Source: an uncultured Eubacteriales bacterium
Lineage (GTDB): Bacteria > Bacillota > Clostridia > Lachnospirales > Lachnospiraceae
Direction of reading: 5' to 3'
DNA: 9,247 nt
NCBI GenBank assembly: GCA_949286775.1
Contig: CASEDW010000094.1
Location: 1-9,247 of the forward strand
Each line of letters starts with the position of its first letter. The stretch's first letter is position 1. Shown piece after piece: positions 1-5,967 of the stretch. Both the position numbers and the translations under genes were made by a program. The notes beneath the pieces were generated by a model that was not told the DNA's origin, made no database searches, and was given only the letters and a program-made list of their open reading frames with translations.

Positions 1-1846
1 GATTTTCTCCGCGCATATCTTCCGTCGGTATTCTGTAATTGATTTCCCCGGATGCTATTTTCTCTATTCCCTCTCTTATCTCGTTTTTAGCTATCGCGTT
101 GTTCATCGCCGCCCAGATAAGCGCAGCGTCAGCGAAGAGTAAAATGAAGAACAGGAAGGCATTAGCCCACAACAAGAGCGCTACCCAGTTTAACAAAATA
201 AATCCGACTATTATTAAAATATTTTTTGTAATGAGAGAGCGTTTCGACCAGGTCTTACCCATGGCAACCCCTATCATTCTGATAAGGCTGTTTTTCCAAA
301 GATTCTTCGCCTTTATTCTTCTTACAAGACTCAGATAATATCCACAGAATAAAGCCGAACCTAAAGCCGCCCCCATTATCAGCGTAGCCATGGCGCGCTC
401 TCCTATATAAATACTCGTCATGCCGCTGAGTATTCTGTATGACTGGTCGTATCCGTATACGTAACTGCTCTGTGCGACAGCAGAATCTATACCCGACCAA
501 TGCCAGATGCTCATAAACCCGCTGAAAAATATTAAACCGGTCAATATAACAATAACAATCGCTATCTCGGTCTTCCATCTGTCGAACCAGTTAAGATGAA
601 TCTCTTCATCTTCAGGTCTTCTTCCTGCAATCACGGTGAGCCATACAAAGGATACAGCCGCAGTTATCAATGATACGATTCCAAGCACGCTAAACAGATT
701 TATGTATTGCAGATTTTCGTCGTATGTCTGTTTCGCGCTGTAGAAAACATCCTGGACAGGATATGAAGTATCTACTGCCGCCGCGAATACTCCATCCCAT
801 TCGTTTCCTAATGTTTGTCTGATGATATTTCTGAACTGCTCAGCCGAAACGTCCATATTAGTTTTAAAATCCTCGAGATTCGGATAAACTACAACATATT
901 TTTTATTTGGATTTTCAACTGTTTCAACTGTAAGATTCTTTATATTTTCATCAAGTTTCTTCTTATCCGCGTATTCGCTTCTGTTTGTCGTAACTGCTCC
1001 GTTTGCGGAATCAGTATAAATATAAGAAAAATTTGTATTTCCTTCCGCCAGCAGATCATTTTCGCTCATATACTCATCTACCATCGGCGTAATACATGAG
1101 ACTACATAATTAATATCGTTTATTATCTGCTGTATTCCGTGTTCTCTTAAATATGGACTGTCGTTTACCGCATCCAGCAGCCTTTTACCGTCGACTGTCC
1201 TGTATTTTTCTTCAATCTCGTTTACGCTGCTGTATACGTTAGTATAGACAACTTCTCCATCTATATCAGTTACGCTGATATTAAGCGTATCCGGGTTTAT
1301 ATATCCGTGCCTGAGCGACTCAAGAACATCATTTACAGGATAAGACGCTTCAGCTTTGGAACTGTCCGTAACCTCAAGAAACAGCTTTTTATTATTTACC
1401 AGCTTTTCGAAGTCGTCGGCGTAATAATAATACAGTTCTCCGTCAGGTTTCTCACATTCAATTATATAATCTGATTTGTATACCATTCCCCGCAGACCCC
1501 ATTCATAGAGATCGCCAAGAGTATACTCCAAGTCTGACTCTTTATCCTGAGAATATTCCCTGCCGCTGATCTGATCCAAATATTCAATAATATTGATGGG
1601 TTTGTCAGGATCATATTTTCCGTCGGTTTCCAGCATTTCTTTAGACTGTTCTACAGACAAAACGTGCATCATGGAGTTTTCCACCATCGCTTCAAAATCT
1701 TCCGACTCTTCAAAGGGCACATTTTCAGCCCGCAGTCCTGCCGAGAGCATCCAGAAACCGCTCACCAGCGCCGATGCCATCGACGCTATCGCCACAGGTA
1801 CAAGAACAGCCTTCGCTATCTTCGATCTATACCATTTCTCTTTCAT
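1..1846 (-). CDS. Membrane sensor histidine kinase, N-terminal part (3' end outside window)
   Basis: This is the first 615 codons of a two-component sensor kinase whose catalytic end lies beyond the left edge. Visible hydrophobic segments are at about residues 13-34, 381-407, 427-447, 484-508, and a hairpin at 543-581. Between the first two lies a hydrophilic region of about 345 residues, probably extracytoplasmic. After the last membrane segment, residues 588-613 read like the linker (IEKIASGEINYRIPTEDM) that precedes the dimerisation/phosphoacceptor domain in many clostridial kinases. The H-box and ATPase domain are not in the window. The start ATG (1844-1846) has a GGGAGG ribosome site just upstream and overlaps the regulator's TGA as ATGA, so the pair is probably translationally coupled. 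The kinase identity rests on this linker and on the adjacent regulator. The ligand is unknown. An unrelated membrane protein is possible but unlikely. Confidence 0.85.
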   Translation of the reverse strand, partial: MKEKWYRSKIAKAVLVPVAIASMASALVSGFWMLSAGLRAENVPFEESEDFEAMVENSMMHVLSVEQSKEMLETDGKYDPDKPINIIEYLDQISGREYSQDKESDLEYTLGDLYEWGLRGMVYKSDYIIECEKPDGELYYYYADDFEKLVNNKKLFLEVTDSSKAEASYPVNDVLESLRHGYINPDTLNISVTDIDGEVVYTNVYSSVNEIEEKYRTVDGKRLLDAVNDSPYLREHGIQQIINDINYVVSCITPMVDEYMSENDLLAEGNTNFSYIYTDSANGAVTTNRSEYADKKKLDENIKNLTVETVENPNKKYVVVYPNLEDFKTNMDVSAEQFRNIIRQTLGNEWDGVFAAAVDTSYPVQDVFYSAKQTYDENLQYINLFSVLGIVSLITAAVSFVWLTVIAGRRPEDEEIHLNWFDRWKTEIAIVIVILTGLIFFSGFMSIWHWSGIDSAVAQSSYVYGYDQSYRILSGMTSIYIGERAMATLIMGAALGSALFCGYYLSLVRRIKAKNLWKNSLIRMIGVAMGKTWSKRSLITKNILIIVGFILLNWVALLLWANAFLFFILLFADAALIWAAMNNAIAKNEIREGIEKIASGEINYRIPTEDMRGEN

Positions 1847-2556
1847 AATCCTCCCTTCCGGGTATCTTTTTCTATCTTATATCCAAGTCCCCAGACTACT
1901 TTTAAATATCTGGGCTCCTTTGGATTTATTTCAATTTTTTCTCTTATATGCCTTATATGAACCGCCACTGTATTGTCTGCCGCTATAGCCTCTTCGTTCC
2001 ATATAGACTCATATATCTGATTGATAGAAAATACCCTGCCCTGATTTTTCATAAGCAAAAGTAAAATGTTATATTCTATTGGCGTAAGACGAACCTCTTC
2101 ACCGTCTACGGTAACTTCTTTTAAGTCATCGTTTATTCTTAAACCGCCCGTCTCATAGACGTGAGTGTCTTTTTCTTTAGCGCTTCCTCCAAGCTGCGTA
2201 TAACGCCGAAGCTGGCTTTTTACGCGCGCCACAAGTTCCAGCGGATTAAAAGGTTTGGTGACATAATCGTCCGCTCCTGTATTGAGCCCAAGTATCTTAT
2301 CCGTATCTTCTGATTTTGCAGAAAGAATAATTATCGGAATGCTGTTGTTTTCACGTATCTTCAAGGTAGCTCTTATGCCGTCCAGACGCGGCATCATAAC
2401 GTCCAGTATCAGAAGATGTATATCCTCTTTCGAAAGAATATCAAGCGCCTCTATACCATCGTACGCCTTATATATTTTATAACCTTCATTGGAAAGAAAA
2501 ATTTCGATAGCTTCGACGATCTCTTTGTCATCGTCGCACACAAGAATATTGTACAT
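1843..2556 (-). CDS. OmpR/PhoB-family response regulator
   Basis: A DNA-binding response regulator of 237 residues, normal for the family. The receiver domain (about 1-115) has the acidic pocket at D8/D9, the phosphoacceptor D52 in LILDVMMPRLDG, S79 and the conserved K101 of TKPF. A winged-helix output domain follows (about 138-230), with LTPIEYNILLLL, the recognition-helix region TVAVHIRHIREKI and the C-terminal WGLGYKIE hairpin. The kinase partner starts 4 nt before this gene ends. The chosen start is ATG at 2554-2556. An in-frame GTG at 2563-2565 falls inside the strong GGGGGGTGA ribosome site and is not credible as a start. A tandem 11-bp repeat upstream may be its own binding site. Family assignment is certain; the regulon is unknown, and no gene symbol is justified without orthology analysis. 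Confidence 0.96.
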   Translation of the reverse strand: MYNILVCDDDKEIVEAIEIFLSNEGYKIYKAYDGIEALDILSKEDIHLLILDVMMPRLDGIRATLKIRENNSIPIIILSAKSEDTDKILGLNTGADDYVTKPFNPLELVARVKSQLRRYTQLGGSAKEKDTHVYETGGLRINDDLKEVTVDGEEVRLTPIEYNILLLLMKNQGRVFSINQIYESIWNEEAIAADNTVAVHIRHIREKIEINPKEPRYLKVVWGLGYKIEKDTRKGGL

Positions 2557-2562
2557 AATTCT

Positions 2563-2570
2563 CACCCCCC
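2563..2570 (-). promoter_or_regulatory. Ribosome binding site of the response regulator (decides the start)
   Basis: On the minus strand this reads GGGGGGTG followed by AG, close to the anti-Shine-Dalgarno complement GGAGGTGA. It sits about 8 nt from ATG 2554-2556. It contains the upstream GTG, which excludes that longer reading. Confidence 0.8.
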
Positions 2571-2576
2571 TTCCGT

Positions 2577-2605
2577 ATTATACATAATAAAGGGGAATTT
2601 TTAAG
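2577..2605 (-). promoter_or_regulatory. Candidate promoter of the two-component operon
   Basis: The minus strand has a perfect TATAAT at 2577-2582, about 20 nt upstream of the regulator's start codon. At 17-bp spacing the -35 position (2600-2605) reads CTTAAA, a poor match to TTGACA. A weak -35 with a perfect -10 fits a promoter that needs an activator. A candidate regulator box lies immediately upstream. Confidence 0.6.
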
Positions 2606-2613
2606 ACAGAGAA

Positions 2614-2635
2614 ATGAAAATCTTATGAATTTCTT
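2614..2635. repeat. Tandem 11-bp direct repeat, candidate response-regulator binding site
   Basis: Two head-to-tail units, ATGAAAATCTT (2614-2624) and ATGAATTTCTT (2625-2635), match at 9 of 11 positions. An 11-bp period places both units on one face of the helix, the usual arrangement of PhoB/OmpR-family boxes. The repeat lies directly upstream of the weak -35 of the regulator's own candidate promoter. This position suits autoactivation. The function is inferred from geometry only. Confidence 0.5.
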
Positions 2636-2643
2636 AAGTATGG

Positions 2644-2683
2644 AAAAGAAAAAATAAAGACTGCCGCATGAACGACAGTCTTT
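2644..2683 (-). terminator. Rho-independent terminator after rpmF
   Basis: On the minus strand, AAAGACTG pairs with CAGTCTTT (outer arms at 2676-2683 and 2656-2663). Three more pairs (T-G, C-G, G-C) lie inside, around a 6-nt loop. The stem is followed by A, then six Ts, C and four Ts. It begins about 17 nt after the rpmF stop. The T-run is on one side only, so it ends the yceD-rpmF transcript rather than acting in both directions. Confidence 0.88.
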
Positions 2684-2700
2684 ACAAATAAAAATCTTAA

Positions 2701-2883
2701 TTAAGCTTCAACTTCAATAACCTGTTTTTTGTTGTATGTACCACATGATTTACATACACGGTGTGGCATTGTTAACTCACCACATTTGTCACATTTGATA
2801 AGGTTTACAGCTCCCATTTTCCAGTTAGCTCTTCTCTTATCTCTTCTTGCTTTTGAAGTTTTATTCTTTGGACAAATAGACAC
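2701..2883 (-). CDS. rpmF: 50S ribosomal protein bL32
   Basis: A 60-residue bL32 protein, a small zinc-ribbon component of the large ribosomal subunit. The N-terminus MSICPKNKTSKARRDKRRAN is the basic rRNA-binding tail in the form I associate with Clostridia. Two pairs of cysteines, C31-x2-C34 and C44-x2-C47, form the zinc-binding version of the fold, so this is the C+ paralogue type rather than the zinc-free one. Translation starts at GTG 2881-2883. The Shine-Dalgarno AAGGAGG lies 7 nt upstream, inside the last codons of yceD, and only 2 nt separate the two genes, so coupled translation is likely. A terminator follows directly. Identification is essentially certain. Confidence 0.97.
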   Translation of the reverse strand: MSICPKNKTSKARRDKRRANWKMGAVNLIKCDKCGELTMPHRVCKSCGTYNKKQVIEVEA

Positions 2884-2885
2884 GG

Positions 2886-3404
2886 TTATACCTCCTTGTA
2901 TTGACTAAATATATCTCTGATCGCTGCCATTCTCGGGTCGGTAACTTCCTTTTCACAATTACACACCGTTTCGTTCAAGTTAGCACCGCACTGACTGCAT
3001 ATGCCTTTGCAATCCGGTTTGCACAGCACGCGAATTGGCCATTGCTGCATGATCTCGTCCATGAATAACAGATCCGGATAAATCTCCTTTTCGATGACGA
3101 AAAACGATTCATCGTCCCGTTCATCATCCGGTATTTTCATATCGATCTCCCTTGTTCCTTCGAACTTAACCGGATACTCCACCGGTTCAAGACATCGGGC
3201 ACAGGGAATCGTTACAGCCGAATCTCCCGAATAGCTTATCACTATAACGCTGTTGCCTTTATTCTTAAGCCTGACATCCATAGAACCGATCTGTCTGACC
3301 GGATAATCCTGTCCGCTTATCGTTATGTGATCGAGCACATTATTCAGTTGAAATTCTTCTGTGGCTCCGTCGTTTTGGAGCAGTCTTGAAATATCTATAT
3401 TCAT
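2886..3404 (-). CDS. yceD: YceD/DUF177 family protein, linked to 23S rRNA and large-subunit biogenesis
   Basis: A 172-residue DUF177 protein. Members in bacteria and plants are linked to 23S rRNA accumulation or processing, and the gene is conserved immediately upstream of rpmF, as here. Visible features are the central pair C68-x2-C71 (PCARCLEPV), the acidic stretch PDDERDDES (92-100), and a C-terminal cysteine cluster C128, C132, C136, C139, C148 and C150 that may bind metal. The start chosen is ATG 3402-3404, with AGGAG 5 nt upstream. A longer reading from 3449 would run through the promoter's -10 box and is rejected. The gene overlaps rpmF's ribosome site. Molecular activity is not known in detail; the family assignment is strong. 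Confidence 0.93.
   Translation of the reverse strand: MNIDISRLLQNDGATEEFQLNNVLDHITISGQDYPVRQIGSMDVRLKNKGNSVIVISYSGDSAVTIPCARCLEPVEYPVKFEGTREIDMKIPDDERDDESFFVIEKEIYPDLLFMDEIMQQWPIRVLCKPDCKGICSQCGANLNETVCNCEKEVTDPRMAAIRDIFSQYKEV
2891..2897 (-). promoter_or_regulatory. rpmF ribosome binding site embedded in yceD
   Basis: AAGGAGG on the minus strand forms part of the final yceD codons (..AAG GAG GTA TAA). It lies 7 nt before the rpmF GTG and supports this non-ATG start. Confidence 0.85.
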
Positions 3405-3430
3405 AAAGACTCCTAACACACACTTAAAGC

Positions 3431-3459
3431 AGTATATATGTCTGATCACTCTTTGTCAA
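3431..3459 (-). promoter_or_regulatory. Promoter of yceD-rpmF
   Basis: A sigma-A-type promoter on the minus strand: TTGACA at 3454-3459, a 17-bp spacer, and TATACT at 3431-3436. The -35 is a perfect match and the -10 has one mismatch. The predicted start of transcription near 3424 gives a leader of about 20 nt before the ATG at 3404. A strong constitutive promoter fits a ribosomal protein operon. Confidence 0.88.
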
Positions 3460-3522
3460 GAGATTTTTTAGTCAAAATACATCAAAAGTCCATTCAAAAT
3501 TCATTAAAATACTGATGAATGT

Positions 3523-4716
3523 TTATTTAAGAAGCGCAACTGTGTCACGGCAGATTGCAAGCTCTTCGTTTGTAGGAATTACGCATACTTTAACCTTTGA
3601 ATCAGGCGTTGAGATCAATGCGCTTTCGCCGCGTACTTTATTTGCTTCTTCGTCAAGCTCAATTCCAAGATATCCGAGATTTTTTATAACTTCCGCTCTT
3701 ACGCCCGGATCGTTTTCGCCTATGCCGGCAGTAAAGGCTATAGCGTCAACTCCGTTCATAACGGCTACATATCCGCCTACCGTTTTAAGCACTCTGTATG
3801 AGAATACCTCAAGAGCTTCTTTCGCAAGCTCATTGCCATGAGTAGCGGCGTCGTCAAGATCTCTGAAATCGCTTGAAAGTCCGTTTGAAAGTCCGAAAAC
3901 GCCCGACTTTTTATTGAGGATCTCCGTTACCTCATCAAGAGTAAGGTTTTCCTTATGGGCGATAAACTCAATGATAGCAGGATCAATAGCGCCTGAACGT
4001 GTTCCCATTACAAGTCCGTCAAGAGGAGTCATACCCATAGAAGTATCAACGCATTTGCCGTTTTCTACAGCAGATATTGAAGCGCCGTTTCCAAGGTGGC
4101 AGACTATGATCTTTGAGTTATTAATATCAAGGCCAAGGAACTTAGCCGTCTCTTTAGAAACGAAGCTGTGAGATGTTCCATGGAATCCGTAGCGTCTTAC
4201 GCCGTATTTTTTGTAGTAGTCGTATGGAAGTCCGTAAAGATATGCTTTCGGAGGCATTGTCTGATGGAACGCGGTATCAAATACAGCGACATTAGGCACG
4301 CCCGGCATAAGCTCTTTGCAGACATTTATACCGATGAGGTTTGCCGGATTGTGAAGCGGAGCAAGCTCAGACACTTCCTCAATCGTTTTAATGACATCAT
4401 CTGTAATTATTGTTGACTTTGAGAATTTCTCGCCGCCGTGAACGACTCTGTGTCCGATGGCGTCAATCTCTTTAAGATCAGAAATAGCTCCTGTCTTATC
4501 ATTTGTAAGAGCTTTAAGAACATATCCGATAGCTTCCTTATGAGTAGGCATCGCATAGTCGTATTTTTCTTTGTCAAGTCCTGCCTTCTGATAAACAAGG
4601 CGTCCGTCGATTCCGATACGTTCGCAAAGTCCTTTTGCCAGAACTTTTTCTGTATCCGAATCGATAAGCTGATATTTAAGTGAAGAACTTCCGCAGTTAA
4701 TAACTAATACTTTCAT
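3523..4716 (-). CDS. ackA: Acetate kinase
   Basis: Acetate kinase, 397 residues, the usual length. It interconverts acetyl phosphate + ADP and acetate + ATP in the cytoplasm and gives the ATP-yielding last step of acetate fermentation. The N-terminal phosphate-binding motif NCGSSSLK contains N7. Residues matching the known active site are R90 (IGHRVVHGG), H122 (LHNP), D147 (VFDTAFH), H179 (YGFHGTSH), R240 (GTRSGAIDP) and E384 (TNEELAICRDT). GIGEND at 331-336 is also typical. The ATG at 4714-4716 lies 15 nt after pta, and its ribosome site (AAAGGGG, 4726-4732) touches the pta stop codon, so the two are co-transcribed. No convincing terminator follows the gene, and some read-through into yceD-rpmF is possible. 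Confidence 0.98.
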   Translation of the reverse strand: MKVLVINCGSSSLKYQLIDSDTEKVLAKGLCERIGIDGRLVYQKAGLDKEKYDYAMPTHKEAIGYVLKALTNDKTGAISDLKEIDAIGHRVVHGGEKFSKSTIITDDVIKTIEEVSELAPLHNPANLIGINVCKELMPGVPNVAVFDTAFHQTMPPKAYLYGLPYDYYKKYGVRRYGFHGTSHSFVSKETAKFLGLDINNSKIIVCHLGNGASISAVENGKCVDTSMGMTPLDGLVMGTRSGAIDPAIIEFIAHKENLTLDEVTEILNKKSGVFGLSNGLSSDFRDLDDAATHGNELAKEALEVFSYRVLKTVGGYVAVMNGVDAIAFTAGIGENDPGVRAEVIKNLGYLGIELDEEANKVRGESALISTPDSKVKVCVIPTNEELAICRDTVALLK

Positions 4717-4731
4717 CTCTGTTTACCCCTT

Positions 4732-5715
4732 TCAAGCAAGTGACGCCGTAATGATGGCCATTGAATAAACTTCAAGAGCGTTACATCCTCTTGAAAGATC
4801 GTTAATAGGAGCGTTAAGTCCAAGAAGGATAGGTCCGTAAGCTTCGAAATTTCCAAGTCTCTGGGCGATCTTGTATCCGATATTTCCAGCGTTGATGTCA
4901 GGGAAAATAAATGTGTTCGCGTGACCCGCAACTTCTGAGCCCGGACATTTTGTCTTTGCAACTCTTGGTGAAACAGCAGCGTCAAACTGAAGCTCTCCTT
5001 CAAGTTTCATCTCAGGATGAGCAGCTCTTGTCTTTGCGGTAGCGTTGCGCATCTTGTCTACATCTTCGCCTTTACCTGAACCAAGGGTTGAATAGCTTAA
5101 GAAAGCTACCTTCGGATCTACTCCGAATACCTTAGCGCACTCTGAAGTTTCATAAGCGATCTCCACCAGTTCATCCTCATTTGGTTTGATGTTGATAGCG
5201 CAGTCTCCCATTGCAAGAACTTCGTTGTCGCCTGTAGCAGCTTCACGTACAAGAATGAAGCATGAAGATACGATTGAATTCTGTGGTTTTGTCTTTATGA
5301 TCTGAAGCGCCGGACGAACTGTGTCTGCCGTCGAATATGTAGCGCCTCCCAAAAGAGCGTCCGCTACGCCCATTTTTACAAGCATTGTGCCGAAATAGTT
5401 TCCGCTTTTAAGCATCGGGATGGCTTTTTCAGGAGTCATTCCTTTGCTCTTTCTGAGTTCGCAGAAAAGCTCTACCATTTCATCAAAACGGTCGTAGTTT
5501 TCAGGATCGATTATTGTCGCGCCATTGATATTGTAGCCTGCTTCTTCAGCAGCCTCAAAAACCTCATCAGGATTTCCGATCAGAATCGGTTTGAGGAATT
5601 TACCTGCAAGAAGTCTTGAAGAAGCCTCAATGATTCGCGCGTCCGTTCCCTCTGTAAAAACGATCGTTTTCGGACTTGCTTTAAGTTTGTTGATCATGTC
5701 AGTAAAACCGTACAT
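4732..5715 (-). CDS. pta: Phosphate acetyltransferase
   Basis: Phosphotransacetylase, 327 residues, the short single-domain class lacking the N-terminal extension of the long enterobacterial enzyme. It converts acetyl-CoA + phosphate to acetyl phosphate + CoA, supplying AckA. The family signatures span the protein: TEGTDARI (21-28), ADALLGGATYSTADTVRPAL (118-137), SYSTLGSGKG (208-217), and the C-terminal active-site region with R286, N301 and S308-R309 in LGLNAPINDLSRGC. The start ATG 5713-5715 has AAAGGAG 6 nt upstream. The frame stays open for about 300 nt further, but that stretch is the AT-rich promoter region and gives low-complexity, non-family sequence. Operon with ackA; its own promoter lies at 5795-5823. 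Confidence 0.97.
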   Translation of the reverse strand: MYGFTDMINKLKASPKTIVFTEGTDARIIEASSRLLAGKFLKPILIGNPDEVFEAAEEAGYNINGATIIDPENYDRFDEMVELFCELRKSKGMTPEKAIPMLKSGNYFGTMLVKMGVADALLGGATYSTADTVRPALQIIKTKPQNSIVSSCFILVREAATGDNEVLAMGDCAINIKPNEDELVEIAYETSECAKVFGVDPKVAFLSYSTLGSGKGEDVDKMRNATAKTRAAHPEMKLEGELQFDAAVSPRVAKTKCPGSEVAGHANTFIFPDINAGNIGYKIAQRLGNFEAYGPILLGLNAPINDLSRGCNALEVYSMAIITASLA

Positions 5716-5755
5716 TTTGTTCTCCTTTCGATATATCTTTTCATGATATACCTGT

Positions 5756-5768
5756 TGATAATTTATCA
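5756..5768. repeat. 13-bp palindrome in the pta leader
   Basis: TGATAA-T-TTATCA is a perfect 6-1-6 inverted repeat, about 20-30 nt downstream of the predicted pta transcription start. It could be a repressor operator or a weak RNA hairpin. AT-rich sequence produces such repeats easily, so the function is uncertain. A second short inverted repeat (TATATC 5732-5737 / GATATA 5745-5750) lies just upstream of the ribosome site. Confidence 0.3.
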
Positions 5769-5794
5769 TTATTTTGTATGCTACGCATATCCTG

Positions 5795-5823
5795 ATTATA
5801 ATATTTATATCAAAAATTAACAA
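5795..5823 (-). promoter_or_regulatory. Promoter of pta-ackA
   Basis: The minus strand has TTGTTA at 5818-5823, a 17-bp spacer, and a perfect TATAAT at 5795-5800. Transcription should start near 5788, giving a leader of about 70 nt before pta. TTGTTAA, which forms the -35, is also the half-site of the redox repressor Rex, but the second half is missing. Confidence 0.8.
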
Positions 5824-5861
5824 TGAAAAAATCAAAAAAATGACAAAAAAATGACAAAAAA
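5824..5861. promoter_or_regulatory. Phased A-tracts between the divergent promoters
   Basis: Four runs of 6-7 adenines lie at 5826-5831, 5834-5840, 5845-5851 and 5856-5861. Their centres are about 8.5, 11 and 10.5 bp apart. The last two units repeat TGACAAAAAA with an 11-bp period. Near-helical phasing predicts intrinsically bent DNA. The block fills the space between the -35 boxes of pta and tmcAL and could act as an UP element for both. Confidence 0.55.
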
Positions 5862-5869
5862 TTCTTATA

Positions 5870-5898
5870 TTTACCATATGTTTTATGAATGATATACT
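5870..5898 (+). promoter_or_regulatory. Promoter of tmcAL
   Basis: TTTACC at 5870-5875, a 17-bp spacer, and TATACT at 5893-5898. The predicted start near 5905 gives a leader of about 60 nt. A small ACGC/GCGT hairpin (5938-5941 with 5949-5952) lies just before the ribosome site. Confidence 0.65.
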
Positions 5899-5957
5899 AT
5901 AAAAAATCAACATGCCGAGAGTACTGTTTGATAAATAACGCACCGGGCGCGTCAAAT

Positions 5958-5963
5958 GGAGGA
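5958..5963 (+). promoter_or_regulatory. tmcAL ribosome binding site (decides the start)
   Basis: GGAGGA lies 4-5 nt before ATG 5968-5970. The upstream in-frame ATG at 5956 touches this site and has no ribosome site of its own, so the shorter protein is preferred. Confidence 0.85.
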
Positions 5964-5967
5964 TCTC

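Noticed and set aside
255..578. Minus-strand and plus-strand frames overlapping the sensor kinase
   Set aside because: They are shadows of the kinase frame, which is open over 615 codons with coherent membrane topology; none has a ribosome site or recognisable family.
3405..3449. 15-residue N-terminal extension of YceD
   Set aside because: It would be translated from within the -10/spacer region, and the ATG at 3402-3404 has a proper AGGAG site.
5694..5744. A 16-codon upstream reading frame overlapping the pta start
   Set aside because: No ribosome binding site precedes its ATG and the peptide has no recognisable leader features.
5818..5835. Rex operator at the pta promoter
   Set aside because: Only one half-site (TTGTTAA) is present on the minus strand; the second half matches poorly. 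It is also simply the -35 box.
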